Notes under the pieces: generated by a model
The model's database searches: none
What the model was told of the DNA's origin: nothing
What the model saw: the letters and a program-made list of their open reading frames with translations, nothing else
Shown: positions 23,578 through 34,859 of the stretch, piece after piece
How positions within the stretch are numbered: the stretch's first letter is position 1
Layout: every line of letters starts with the position of its first letter
NCBI GenBank assembly: GCA_014218235.1
Contig: JACBKR010001264.1
Coordinates: 2,046,001-2,110,000, forward strand
Origin: Colocasia esculenta
Taxonomy: Eukaryota; Streptophyta; Magnoliopsida; Alismatales; Araceae
DNA length: 64,000 nucleotides
Direction: 5' to 3'
Program-made: the position numbers and the translations under genes

Positions 23578-26500
23578 TGTAACGTCCCGCGTTTTTCGGA
23601 TATTCGTAGATCATTGTTTAGCGGGTTTGGTAGCCAGTGTGTGGACCATTAGCCTGTGTTACAGGTGCTTTCGTGTGTTGTAAGGCTTTGTGGGCCAGAA
23701 TATTGGGCCCAAAGCGCTCACAGGTTTTTTTGCCTGTGAACGCGACAGGGGTGTACGTCGCGTTCTGAATGCGACGGCCTTGGTGGTTGCGTTCACGTTG
23801 CCGCTGTTTTAGGTTGTCGTCTGCATGCGCGCTGCGTGTCACACGCTGGGCGGTCATGCTGACGTCGACTGTGGGAAGGGGACGACCTCCAACGTCGCGT
23901 TCAGGTCGCGACGCAGGGCTACATCACGTTCCCAACCGCTGTGCATTTTTAAGGAGGTTTGGCCAAACAGAGCTGGAGTGCGCTCTGTTCGGCCAGGGAA
24001 GGAGTTGCTGCGGTTCCTTCGGGCAATTCGACATTCTGGTGTGGTTTTCGATGCGCTCTCGCCGCGAGGACGTCGTGTGGAGCGGGGGAGACGCCGTATC
24101 ATGCGTGGTTTGCGCGTTCTTCATGAAGGTAGGGAGTTTCCACCTTACTTTGTTGCGTGGATTGCCCGTGGAGCATGTTTGAGTTGTTTAATGCTTTAAG
24201 AACAGTAGATACCATGTTAGAGCAACGAAATGAGCATGAAAATCTGGTTGAAACATCGTTTAGGATGGATTGTATGGATAATCCAGAGAGGGGTTCCCGG
24301 ATTAGGATTTCGCCTGTGAAGGCGACGGCCCAGGGTGTCGCATTCTGAACGCGACAGTCCGATCTGTCGCGTTCTGATCTTGAACGCGACATATCGAAGG
24401 GTTGCGTTCTGATGGCGACCAAGGACCCTGTTGCGTTAGCAGGTTCGAGGAGCTTTTTGCGATGCATGTTGACTTGATTATCTGATTATCGTGGTGCATG
24501 GTGCATGGTTTTGGTAGGCTGTGCATTGGCACTTGCAGCGCCCCTCGAGCGTGGTGTTTGAGGGGTTAGCGTGATGTTTACGTAGTTGTTGTAGTGTTAC
24601 GTGGTGTGAGTGTGCGCATGGCGCATACACTAATGTGGTGTAACGGTTATGTTTCGTCGTGATGGTTGGGCAGTGAGGTTCTAGTGTGAACTTAGCCTTG
24701 GTTCTTGGCGTTCTCTAAAAGTTATTTAAGATGGTTTAATCATTATAGTATTAGTATGACTAGTAAATGATTTTTGTGTAATGAGTTTAATGTGGCAATG
24801 GAGGTTACGAGATGACCAATGACAGGCCAGGTATGGTTGGTTACTGTGGTTTATGTGTGTGTCTGTGTAGGTTAGCTTGTGGGTCACAGAGTGACCAAGA
24901 CAAGCTATTCTTCCCACTTGTACCGTGGTTTGTAATAAGGAATATGCACGTATGTACACATTGTGGTTTCTGTGTTGTCAAGTTTGGTGGTCCGGCGCCT
25001 ATTCCGAAATGCCTCTTCAATTGGGTGCCCCAGATTTTGTGTGAGCTAAGCACGTGTGTGTGCTCGGAATTTGTCTTGGTACTGGGTACTGTCGAGGTCT
25101 GCGTCGTCTTCCTGGACACCCTCACTCCTGTGTTTGAGTTGTACGTCCGGCTGAGGGAAATATGACAGGGGACAACGACTTGTGAGAGTTTGTGTTTGGT
25201 CGCTTGTAGCGTGCTCGTGGTTGGGGGTACGGACACCAGTAGACGTACTGGTCCCCAGCTAGTCCTGTGTTTCCAGTGCCTCACTTTAGGGAGCTCGGGC
25301 CGGAGTCCCTAAGGGTGCCAGGCATGGGCCTACAGCTGTGTGGTCTGCAGGTGTGGTGTTGGTTGGTCTCCATTATTCTTTGGCTTGTACTTGTGGAGCG
25401 GCAGTTGGACCTTTCGTTCATGACTGCGAGACTGAGAGGTAGTTCTTATGTTGTGTTGTCCGAGTTGAATACTGACGTCATGAACCAGTAGTTCGTTCCC
25501 GTGTGGTGGCGTTGTTCCTTTCCGACTCGTGCTTTGCCACAGGTGGTGGCTTGCGTGTGTGATAGGTTGGTTGAGATTTTACCCGTTGTGGTGTGCCCTG
25601 GTGGTGGCACGGTTTTGGTTGTGGTTTCGTGGTGGTACCTCGTGGTAGTGGGTACATGTACCCTTTGTGGGTAGTTTTGTATTGTGGTACTTTGTGTTCC
25701 AGTCCCTTCAGGTGTTGAGGTAGACTGGTGTTCTGTGGAGGTATGTGGAGTGACCTTCCACGTGTTGTGCTTGTACTCGTCTTCGGGTAAACTTCTGATT
25801 GTAATTTCAGTGTATAATGGATTGGCCCGTTGTAGCCAGTCCCGCAACTATGTGTGTGGCTTTTGACATATCGTGGTTTGGGGTATAATGGACTAGCTCT
25901 TGGTCAGTAGTCCTGTTACTCATGTTTGGAGGTTTGCCTATGAAGCTTGTGGCCTAGGTAGATGTTTACATGTGTGGCCTATAGCTAAGGCGACCAATTG
26001 TTGTAGTAGTGTGCCTGTGAGGCTATGGCTTAGGCATTGCGGTTGTTGGGCGGACTAGTAGTGCTGTGCTAATCTCATGGTTTCCCTTTCCTTTCGAGGA
26101 CTTCATGTTTATTGATATGTTTATGTTTAGTTGTTTTTTGTTGTGAATGTTGTGAGCATGCGATGATTTGGCTATCGGAATTGCCAGTGAGACCCTTGGG
26201 GGTTGAGGTCTCTCTTTAGTTTCGCGTGTTGTTGTTTTTGGGTGGTCCCTACTGAGCCTGTGACTTGTTAAGGCTCACTCCCCTACAGTTCTTTTCAGGG
26301 CTTACCGTTGGTATGGCTTGCGGAGGTGTTGTGGCAGACTTGTACCAGCAGCAGCAGTGTTAGTTGTGTTGTGTGAGCTTGTGCTCCATCGAAGTATGCC
26401 CCAGGTAGTTGTACTTTTAAATTAGACATGTAATAATGTATTGGGACAATTGTAAATCATGTACTTTCTTGTGTCTTATACTGTTGTGGTTGTCTTTTAT

Positions 26501-26611
26501 ATTCTTACTGGACACGTATACGAGCTATCCCTTGCGAGACTTCGGTCCGTTCGCGGGAGGCAGATCTGGATATGGAGCCTTATTGGGCATAATTATCGTG
26601 GTCCGTTTACA
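23578..26611 (+). mobile_element. Solo LTR of the element B family
   Basis: It starts TGTAACGTCC and ends GTCCGTTTACA, with the same 5-bp GATAT immediately before (23573-23577) and after (26612-26616), an intact target duplication. The first kilobase matches the element B LTR in the opposite orientation (CGCGAC motifs, GTTCCCAACCG, GGCCAGGG). The middle (25100-25450) matches 10330-10640. No internal retrotransposon genes are present, so it is the product of LTR-LTR recombination. The internal open frames of 117-147 residues have no family resemblance. Confidence 0.9.
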
Positions 26612-26616
26612 GATAT

Positions 26617-26990
26617 GCTCATGAGATTTTCATCAAAGTTGTTCTACTCTTCTTCAGCTTCGTCATCAAAGTGGAATCACCTCAATTGGTGGTCTGTGGC
26701 CAAAGTTATTGCAGATTATTCTTCACATTTTCTCTAACATCATGATCTACATATACAAGATTATCATGCCTTCCACATCTCAAACGAGAGCATATCTCTT
26801 CAAGACTTCTTCATGAAAGTTGTTCCCTACGACTTCCTCTACGAGTTCCAACTAGAATCACATCAAATTAAGATCTGTGCTTAAAAATACAGTAGATTAT
26901 TCTTGACCTTCTCTCTCATATTGCGATCCAAACTAGCAGTGAGTGCGGCCTCTCTACAACATGAACGAGGGTGATCTAGTCTTTGTGATC
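26617..26990. repeat. Two diverged copies of a roughly 180-bp unit
   Basis: The segment CATCAAAGTTGTTC...GATTATTCTTCAC (from about 26630) recurs in altered form from about 26810 (CATGAAAGTTGTTCCC... GATTATTCTTGAC), and part of a third copy begins near 26990. The origin is unknown, and I see no gene. Confidence 0.5.
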
Positions 26991-27059
26991 TTCATGAAAA
27001 TTGTTCATGATATGACCAATTGTTACATTAGATAAACACTAAGAATCCGAAAACAAAAA

Positions 27060-28490
27060 CAAAACTGTAACGTCTTAAAATTTATAATAAAATATTAGTA
27101 TGACACTAAGAAATTAAAGAGATACTAAATTATACGTAAGATATGATCACTTATATAAAACATAATTATCTTTAATTTTAAAATAATTTCATATTATTAA
27201 TATAATTATAATACTATCTTTGATTGTGTGCACTTCAGTGGGACGACATTCAGTTCTAAAAATAAAGTCAAACATGAAGTCATCATAATTACTAAAAATA
27301 TATATTGATTTTAAAAATATAAAATATCAATAATTATTGATGCATAGATGTTGAGATTAAGTTGACATACTAATTTTTGGGACAATTTTTACTTGACAAA
27401 AAATTAATTTAAAAAATTAAACTATAATTATTATAATTTGCATCATCTCTTAATTAGTTTATGTTTAAAATTTCATCTCAATTAGATACCATTTAGACCT
27501 CTTAAATGCATACAGGGTTTGCCGCGGTACGGCGAATCCTCTGTGCACTTCAACGGGACGATATTTGGTTCTAAAAATAAAGTCAAATCTGAAGTCATCA
27601 TAATTACTAGAAAAATATACTGATTTACAAATATAAATATCATGGGTTATTGATGCATAGATGTTGAGATTAAGTTGACCTAATAATTTTTGAGACAATT
27701 TTTATTTAACGGATTTTTTAAAAAATTAAATTAAAATTGTTATAATTTGTATCACATCTTAATTAGTTTATGTTTAAAATTTCATCTCAATTAGACACCA
27801 TTTAGATCCTTTAAATGCATCGGATGTGAGAGAGGAATGAAAAAAATAATAAACAGATTTAGCAGACCGTGCCGTACCGGTCATCAACATGTCGTGGCAC
27901 GCTTGGGTCACCCCATTGGGGTGACCCGATTGTGATTGGGCTCGCAGTACGGTTCGCACGTACCGAGGTGGTTTGCTGCGGTATAATGAACCATGAGTCT
28001 TATCTTTGATTGTGCGCACTTCGACGGGACGATATTCGGTTCCAAAAGTAAAGTCAAATCTAAAATCATCATAATTACCAAAAAATATATTGATTTTAGA
28101 AATATAAATATCAGAAATTATTGATGTATAGATATTGAGATTAAGTCGACCTAATAATTTTTGAGACAATTTTATTTGACAAAAAATTTAATTTAAAAAA
28201 TTAAATTAAAATTACTATAAATTGTATCATCTCTTAATTAGCTTATGTTTGAAATGTTATTTCAATTAGACACTATTTAGATTTCTTAAATGTAGAGATT
28301 AAGTCGATTTAATAATTTTTAGGATAATATTTATTTGACAAAAATTAATTTTAAAAATTAAAATAAAATTATTATAATTTATATCATCTCTTAATTAATT
28401 TATGTTTAAAATTTTATCTCATTACATCATTTATATCACTTTAATGTACCGAATATGAGAAAAGTATGAAAATAAAATAAAATTAGCAAA
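27060..28490. repeat. Tandem degenerate units with TGGGACGA start
   Basis: Units start near 27235, 27547 and 28019 (CTTCAACGGGACGATATT-like), with a partial fourth from about 28290. Each continues through AAAGTCAAA, TTGATGCATAGATG and a TTTAATTAAA-rich tail. The second unit carries an extra 160 bp that includes a perfect palindrome and GTACCGG sequences also seen at 28490-28590. The short open frames of 77 and 131 residues on the minus strand are repeat products. Confidence 0.65.
27905..27927. repeat. Perfect palindrome in the tandem units
   Basis: GGGTCACCCCA, one base, then its exact complement. A decayed version lies at about 28541-28565. Confidence 0.7.
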
Positions 28491-28639
28491 CCGAATGGAA
28501 TCAAATCGAACCGAACTGATCATGTGCCGTTGCGGCACACCCGAGTCACTCTATTGGGGTGACCCGACCGCGAGCCCAGCCACAATGCGGTTTGGCCCCC
28601 TTCCCGTCTTTCCGTCTGGGTATATTGGTTTTTGTCGCG

Positions 28640-29068
28640 TTTCGTTTGCTATTTTGATTGAAATCTATCCCTCAAAAAACCCTCCCAAACGGTGCCGTAA
28701 TATCGTCCCCCTCGCGATCGTGGATCCCTCTCCTCGGCTTTCGGACAGTTCACCTCTCCTTCTCTTTATTCGCCGACGCCTCTGCAAGGGGAGAGAACAT
28801 CGGCGAGGGGGAGAATGGATTGGAGTCGCCTCGGCAGCGGCGGCTTGCAGGCGATCCTGGTCCACATCTTGGTGGCCACCGCCACCTTCATCTCCGGCGC
28901 ACGTTCGCTAACCACCTCACTGTTTATATGTGATCTTGATCAGAAGATGAGGAAATATGTACAGGCCGTAACTTTTGTGTTAACGGGCGACATTTTTTTC
29001 TACCGAAGGTGGCGCCTTGGGGTCCGACATGTTGCCGGCTGGGAGGAACCTTCTCCAGGCCAAGAAGA
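28640..29068 (+). pseudogene. 5' exons of a LORELEI-like GPI-anchored protein gene
   Basis: An ATG at 28815 opens MDWSRLGSGG followed by a hydrophobic signal-peptide-like stretch LQAILVHILVATATFIS. A GT at 28903 and an AG at 29008 define a 106-nt intron. Splicing joins SGA to GALGSDMLPAGRNLLQAKK in frame, and a donor GTAAGTT follows at 29069. The GRNLLQ(A/T)KK stretch just after a variable N-terminus is characteristic of LORELEI/LLG proteins, chaperones of FERONIA-type receptor kinases. The next exon, expected to start with a CPVNFE-like sequence, was not found in the window. 28640-28814 looks like a GC-rich 5' leader. This is probably a truncated gene copy, though displacement of the rest beyond later insertions is possible. 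Confidence 0.5.
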
Positions 29069-29069
29069 G

Positions 29070-29389
29070 TAAGTTGATCTCTCCTCTCCCTCCTCCTCCT
29101 CCTCTATCTCTCTCTCTCTCCTGATGAGGTTAGCGAGTCCTTTTCTTTCACATCACTCTAGTGGTTCTATTTCGTGTATGCTATTGGGATCAGATCTCCA
29201 TCGGTCTTGGCCCCATCACCTGGGTCGGAGGGGGGTGCCCGAGGGGGGGGGGGAGGTGGCGGCGAGACCGCATGGCCAACCACAAACAGCGAAGGTAGCG
29301 GAGGTCAGAGGTTAATATTCTTCTACTGTGGGGGGTTTCCAGTTGGGCGGTAGGTAGCTCACTGGTTGAGTGGGTTTCCAGTCCTCTAG
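29070..29389. other. Spacer between gene fragments
   Basis: It holds a CT-rich stretch after the donor site (29085-29122) and a poly-G run near 29240. No coding resemblance was recognised. Confidence 0.5.
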
Positions 29390-29494
29390 TTCATCCACAA
29401 CTTCTGCTGCACCGAGATGCCCCTTGACGTGCTCGTCTGCAACGCCGCCATCTACCTACCCACCACCAAAGAACCCAACTTTACTGCAGAGGGG
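29390..29494 (+). pseudogene. Protochlorophyllide reductase exon fragment
   Basis: After an AG, the frame reads FIHNFCCTEMPLDVLVCNAA and then IYLPTTKEPNFTAEG, matching the NADPH-dependent protochlorophyllide oxidoreductase (POR) short-chain dehydrogenase core around its NAA motif. Homology stops abruptly in a run of G at about 29490: the next expected part (the GTNHLGHF segment) is missing. A fragment of 35 codons in isolation cannot encode the enzyme. Confidence 0.8.
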
Positions 29495-29924
29495 GGCGGC
29501 TCGCCCCATTGCTCGTGCGAGACATGCGTCAAACTATGGAGGCCATCGTGCACCCGGGAGTTAGAGCTCTCCATGCTGGCGTCCACGCGGAGATCCTTCC
29601 CTCAGTGTGGACAAAGAGGAATGCTTGCTGGTGGCTGTGGTGAGGTTGCGCCGTCTCCTCACTCTATTATGCGAGGACCAGTCTTGGGATGTTCGTGCTT
29701 TGTTGGATCGGCTGCCATGTTCGTAATTTTCCTTCATCGCCATTGCTAAATTTGAATGTTCGCCGATATGTCTGTGTTTGAGTGGTTTGGGGAAATTTTT
29801 CAGTGATGCCTGTTCTAGAGAGATTATTTGTCTGAGGTTGATAGGAGCAAGCCGGAATTTGGTGGTTCGCGCTGTGCGTGGGGTATCTTCATGTGGACTA
29901 GTTTTCTGCAGGTACATTGGGGAT

Positions 29925-30205
29925 AGCTCCAATTGATAGAAAAATGAGAGAAAATAGACTTTAGATGGTTTGGACACGTGCACCGTCGCTCTAACTCGGC
30001 GCCGGTTAAAAGATGTGACAAAATCTTAGTGGACATCAGTAAAAGAGTCAGGGGAAGACCTAAAATGAGATGGTGCGATGTTATTAGGAAAGATTTAGAC
30101 TTCTTGAGTTTAAACACGCACTTGATAGAAATTTGTGGCGGAAAAGAATTCATGTAGCCGATCCCAATTAATGGGATAAGGCTCTGATGATGATGACGAC
30201 ATTGA
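29925..30205 (+). mobile_element. 5'-truncated RTE-type LINE, 3' end
   Basis: The end of the ORF is recognisable in shifting frames: RWFGHVHRR, SAPVKRCDK, VRGRPKMRWCDVIRKDLD, then the WRKRIHVADPN-like end and the tail TGATGATGATGACG. Such a (TGA)n tail and the C-terminal sequence are typical of plant RTE LINEs. Everything upstream of the last ~90 codons is missing. Confidence 0.75.
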
Positions 30206-30757
30206 TGTTTATACAAGTTGCTGGTGTTGCATAAATCATGAAAAAAAAAACTAACAAGAGTGTGGTTTGTGTTACGCAGTTAAGGAATTGATTGTTATCA
30301 GTGCTTGCGACTTGTGAGAAGCACCAACCACAGTCATCAAGGCTTGGATCAAGTGCGTGCTCTTCCTTCTGAAAAGTTGAAGTTTTCAGCCTTACATATC
30401 ATCAGAACTCATGGTACGTTACTTGTTTACTTCCATATCTGCAGTTATTGGATAACTTGGATCAAGCTTGATGTTGCTTGAAATATTTGCTAATGCCCAT
30501 CTGCTTGGTACATCTGTATGCATGCATACCAATTACCTTGCATACAGCCACAAAGAAAGCTGTGGTGTTTGCATCTTTGAACCTTGTTCTATGAATCTTT
30601 CCAGTTTTGATTAAAAGCTCTGTATTTTGCTAATTCTTTGGGGCACTGAATTGTCATATTGTCATACATGAGTTAAGAGCTTGGCAGGTATAATGTCATC
30701 ATTTTTTAGTGAGGTTAAGAATACAAATTTCTACAATAACAGCGTAGCTCATAAGTT
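30206..30757. other. Non-genic; possible isolated exon
   Basis: A segment at about 30272-30411 has a cag acceptor before it and gtacgt after it, but no frame gives a recognisable protein. Otherwise AT-rich intron-like sequence. Confidence 0.35.
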
Positions 30758-31019
30758 TTAGGGTTAATTATCTGTATACTCCTATACAATTTATGAATTA
30801 TCAATATATCCCTACTTTTATAGAACCTAGCCATATATCCCTAAAATTTTTTAACCAGTGTTATCAACTTTAATCTCCGTCTTGATGGAGCTAACCCCAC
30901 ACCCCCAGCCCCTCCCACCCATCTTGCGATCCAAAGCCCGAATAGCGCCACAGTCGGCAGAACTTTCCGGTGGTTCCCGGCCGGAAGAGTGCCGCAACGT
31001 CCCCCCAGATGCTTTCCCT

Positions 31020-31253
31020 CTACAACAACACCACCAGTGTTGGGATGACCTCCAACACCTCCTCGATCTCTCGCCGGTCCTCCTCGAACCACTGCATGAG
31101 CTTTCGGAGGGTGAAATTGGGGATAAAATAGTGGCTCAGAAATCTCCTGCCGGTGACGGGGCACGTGTCATTACCACTCCTCCTACCATCTGAAACTTTC
31201 GGGTCGAGGAAGGAAGCAACTTCAAGCTCACAGCCAGAGGGTGTCCCCCACAA
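31020..31253 (-). pseudogene. Captured U-box domain fragment (plant PUB E3 ligase)
   Basis: GNDTCPVTGRRF, then IPNFTLRKLMQWFEE, matches the second half of a plant U-box (CPxTGxxL...LIPNxxLRxLI), the domain that recruits E2 enzymes. The first half of the U-box is not recognisable. The frame runs on to VIPTLVVLL and the open frame ends at 31020. It belongs to the same captured gene as the fragment at 31850-32115. Confidence 0.65.
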
Positions 31254-31537
31254 CGAACATCAGCTTCCCAATTGTTCGGCATGCAGTGGGCAAAAGTGGT
31301 AGGCAAGGATGGAGATTGGGACTGCCCCGTACCGGTGGTTTGCCCTGCTCTCATCTGATCTGCTCGCACTGCTGCGTATGGGAGAATCCACCTTTACGGT
31401 TCACCGTCGTTTCCGGTTTCTGTCTCGGTTGGTTCGCCAGTCCAAGTTTTCAATTCCCATTGGATCGGTGTTCTTTCTCTGTCCCCATCTCTCCTCGCTA
31501 ACCATCAAGGAGGAGGGTCTTCCAAAATAGTGTTTTG

Positions 31538-31540
<3 letters not shown>

Positions 31541-31616
<76 letters not shown>
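31541..31616. repeat. (GA)38 microsatellite
   Basis: Uninterrupted AG repeat between the two captured U-box gene pieces. Long GA runs are common near plant promoters and leaders. Confidence 0.95.
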
Positions 31617-31621
<5 letters not shown>

Positions 31622-31849
31622 CAGTACGGGTGGTGGCGGCTTCTTGGGCAGGTAGCTAGGGGAAGGAAAGAGATTAACCAAGAGTTAATACTAGATTTTT
31701 ATCTCTTGCTACCCAGAAGCTTGGGGCTTGCTCTGTCTTCATTCCATGTTCAGCTCGTCTGTGGGGAGATCAAGGTTGTGCTTTCTTCTTCTCTGTTCTT
31801 CTGCTGTAAGTTTCTTTCTGGAGCTTTTCTTCCGTTCCCTGTGTCTCCT

Positions 31850-32115
31850 CATCGCACTCCGTCCAGTTCCGTATCCGCAATGGCACATTGCGGAAGATGC
31901 CCTCAAGGCAGCCTGGGTCCAAGGCAACCCCCTTCTCGAACTGCGCCAGGATCTTGTGGACCTTGCTGGCGGCTGCGGCATCGGCGGGGTCGGTCTTGAT
32001 CACCACCCTCCACCTGGCGGCCGCAGTCCCGCAGGAGCCGTCGGAGCTTCTGAAAGGCGACGTGGAACTCATCGGACACTCTGCTCAAGTGAAAACCTAA
32101 CACAGTATGTCCCAA
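31850..32115 (-). pseudogene. Captured U-box N-terminal domain (UND) fragment
   Basis: SDEFHVAFQKLRRLLRDCGR in one frame, then KTDPADAAAASKVHKIL and AQFEKGVALDPG in another, match the N-terminal domain of plant U-box/ARM proteins of the PUB6/PUB45 kind, including the DPAD...FEKGVAPDP-like stretch. Between the two blocks the usual middle of the domain is missing, and the frame changes. Order and strand agree with the U-box fragment downstream, so both likely came from one gene copy. Confidence 0.6.
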
Positions 32116-32323
32116 CTATAGTGTAGGTGTAGGTTAGTCTTTCCACCTTCAAGTTAGCACCTCAGTTAGCAACAGTGACAGACCGTCGACAGTAGACGTA
32201 CAAATGAGAGTTGTTTGAGTTTTTTGGGATCTACGGATAGATCCCATAAAGGTGGGGGTATACTAGTAATTCGTGGATTTTATAGAGGCATACAAGTAAT
32301 TAACCCTAAATTTTATAAAGGAA

Positions 32324-32524
32324 ATGGCACCATTGGACACAAGGTTAGAAAATGTGATGTCTCATATTCCAGTTTATTCATTATCAGATAAACGAGATCC
32401 CATGGAGCAGCAGGAGCAGTTGCATAGATTGTATCATAAATACACAAGAAAGGAGGAAGACCAGGCACTTTGCAGACATAACATGGATGTATACCCTTTC
32501 TATCGAAGTGGTTTATTACTCTAA
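32324..32524 (+). CDS. Short open frame of unknown nature
   Basis: 67 codons from an ATG just outside the MULE end, reading MAPLDTRLENVMSHIP and ending YPFYRSGLLL. Composition is charged and not repetitive, so it could be an exon of an unrecognised gene. No family was recognised and no splice sites are obvious, so I do not claim a function. Confidence 0.25.
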   Translation: MAPLDTRLENVMSHIPVYSLSDKRDPMEQQEQLHRLYHKYTRKEEDQALCRHNMDVYPFYRSGLLL

Positions 32525-33464
32525 ATGTCTCCTGCCGTTAGCCACGGACTTTTCTTGTTCTGTAACTTTACGAAGTTTGTTTTTGTTTATGATATGTTTG
32601 CTACCGGTGCTATTTGATCTATAGTTTTACTTTTCTATCTCATTGCCAATACTTGAATTTTAATTTTCTGAAATTAGTGTTAATTGAGCATTCGAGTTTG
32701 TTGAGTGTGTAGTGACAAGGTCTGCCAACCAGTAGCATGTGCTTAGTGGTAAGCACCAACATACCAAAAGCAGTACTGATGCCTTGGTGACCACTTATGT
32801 CACTAAATGACACCATTTATAAGTATTTTCCTGCATAATGTTCAAATTTACATTTCAAAAAAAAAAAGTTCAAATGTTGATATGATGTTGATGGAATGAA
32901 ACATAGTGGAATCCTTGTATAACCAAATTCCTCTGAGTGTAAGCCCTTAATATATGCTGGTTTGCATGCGATCATCCTAGACTTTTAACTTTTCCCCCCT
33001 CCTTTGTGGTCCACTGAAGTTTCAACTTCTTTAGCAATTGCATAAGGAACTTGTGGGTGGAGATGGGAGAACGATTCAGAGTGAACTCCACCTACAGTAT
33101 GATTGTGGGAATGAAGAACTGTGGACTGTATCTTCAGACAGACGTGGGTCCTTGTATCTCCCTGAATGCTAAATTCTTTATCTGGAGACTTCCCTATGAG
33201 AATACCAGCCTGTGATCGTGTTCCCAAATTGTTGTGTGATGTAGCAGAGTCATTGTTGCATGCTTTTGCAGAGTGTCCTTTCTCACTTTGTATTTGAGGG
33301 AGATTATTCTGCGAAGTAAAGAAAGGAGTGGTGCTGTAAGGCTGCTTTTAGGATAGGAAGGGGAGGGACAAGGGAGACGAGTGGGTTTGATGACCGATTC
33401 TTTATGCGGCAATCTGCCATTTTGGGGGAGACCAGGTGGAACATTTCATTTGTGATCATGATGA
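32525..33464. other. Non-genic
   Basis: AT-rich, intron-like sequence with short poly-A runs. No gene recognised. Confidence 0.5.
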
Positions 33465-33472
33465 GCTGTGAC

Positions 33473-33668
33473 CATGGTTTGGCGTGGCGGATCGAATCGG
33501 TCCGATTCAGCCGAATCGGATCGAATCAGGAGAAACCCGATTCGCCCGATTCCCATCGAATCAGACCGATTCCCATCCAATTCCCATGCGAATCGGCCCG
33601 ATTCAGGCGAATCGTGGCGGATCAGGAAAAATCCGATTCGCCCTGATTCCCCGATGCGTCGAACCTTG
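33473..33668. mobile_element. hAT-like MITE full of CGAATC/GATTCG motifs
   Basis: The 196-bp element is flanked by a perfect 8-bp duplication GCTGTGAC (33465-33472 and 33669-33676). Its ends CATGGTT and AACCTTG form a short inverted repeat. The inside is a dense alternation of CGAATC(GG) and its complement (C)CGATTCG. The 8-bp duplication and CA..G ends fit the hAT superfamily. Confidence 0.75.
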
Positions 33669-33676
33669 GCTGTGAC

Positions 33677-34300
33677 TAGGAACGGGGAGAGCGTTCAAAA
33701 TTCTGGAGTGCTTGGTAGCTTGTAGAGGTAGCAACTTTTGCATAGGGCTTTCTTGTTGTGCTTTATGGCTATGGTTTTGAGTGGTACTTTGAGTGCCCAC
33801 TTTCTATGTTATTACTCAGTTTCTTTTCTGTTAATGAACACGTGATGTTGTTTAGTGTTTAACACGCGAAATATTCTTCATCTTTATCTTTTAGAAGAAA
33901 AAGATAAATTGTGAATATTTATCTATTTTGCGGGTGTGCCAGTCTATTAAAACAGATAAATTTTATTCATTTATCAGGCAGTTTGGGTGTCGTGTACTGG
34001 ACATTTCCCCATCGACCGAAGTCGATGTTAATTTACATCGAGGTGATCTCGAAGACCTTTGATTCTATGTCAAAGAACACATTTTGTCTCTATTCGTTGT
34101 GACAATATTGATCTTGATTATCGTCCTTCATGGATATATATTCTTGCAAAGAAATTTGAAGTATTCATTGTTTATACACATGTAATTTGAAATACAACTG
34201 GTCTTTCAAGATCTTTACAAATGATGTCAATTATATAATCAGTCTTCAGAATTACATTCGGTTGCAATCGACCCTTTTTGGACTTGCTTCTATCATGATC
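33677..34300. other. Non-genic
   Basis: AT-rich; no recognisable gene or element. Confidence 0.5.
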
Positions 34301-34310
34301 TGATCGTTAT

Positions 34311-34565
34311 TTGCATCTTCATCACGATCGGACCACTGGATTTGAATATCATTACGTTTGGACCATTGGATTTGAATATCATCCTTTCGGACAGTCGGAT
34401 TTGAATATCATCACGATCAGATCGTTGGATTTGAATTTCGTCATGATCAGGCCATTAGATATGAATTTTATCACGATCAGGTCGTTGAATTTAAATTTCA
34501 TCACGATCAAACCGTTGGATTTGAATTTGATCACGATCGGGCCGTTGGATCACCAAGATGATCAC
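34311..34565 (+). repeat. 30-bp tandem repeat (TCACGATCAGGTCGTTGGAT-like)
   Basis: Seven or eight units of 30 bp, diverged by 10-30%, start near 34318. Because 30 is divisible by 3 the plus frame is open over 158 codons and encodes a 10-residue repeat (ITIRSLDLNF-like). There is no evidence that it is translated. Confidence 0.75.
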
Positions 34566-34859
34566 TATCGGCCTGTTGTATTTACTTTGTGGTCATCATC
34601 ACCCTTTAACAGTGATGGGACCTTTAAGCGGTCTCGCCAGGTTTCTGCAAGTTTCTACCCTTTTAGGGTTTTGCTGCAATCCTCCACTCTTTTTGGGATT
34701 TTTGCAACCCTCCCGCGTCGGGATATTTTTGCAAGTATCAACCACTATGATCAGAGAGCTGAAAAGTTGGCCAATGTTGTGTTTTGAAGAAGAAACCCGG
34801 AGGAGATTTGGACATCATTGTATCCATGACTGTTTAAGAGCTCCTTGCCATTTTTTGAC

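Larger units (their letters stand above)
30758..32310. mobile_element. Mutator-like element carrying host gene pieces (Pack-MULE type)
   Basis: Both ends share TTTAGGGTTAATTA as an inverted repeat, and the similarity continues for about 60-90 bp at roughly 70-75% (30758-30845 against 32225-32310). The long terminal repeats point to a MULE. I found no clean 9-bp target duplication, so hAT or another class is not excluded. There is no transposase. The inside is GC-rich and contains two pieces of one U-box gene on the minus strand plus a (GA)38 repeat. Confidence 0.7.

Noticed and set aside
23578..26611. Independent genes within the 23.6-26.6 kb region
   Set aside because: Open frames up to 147 residues fall within an LTR defined by exact ends and target duplication and lack domains.
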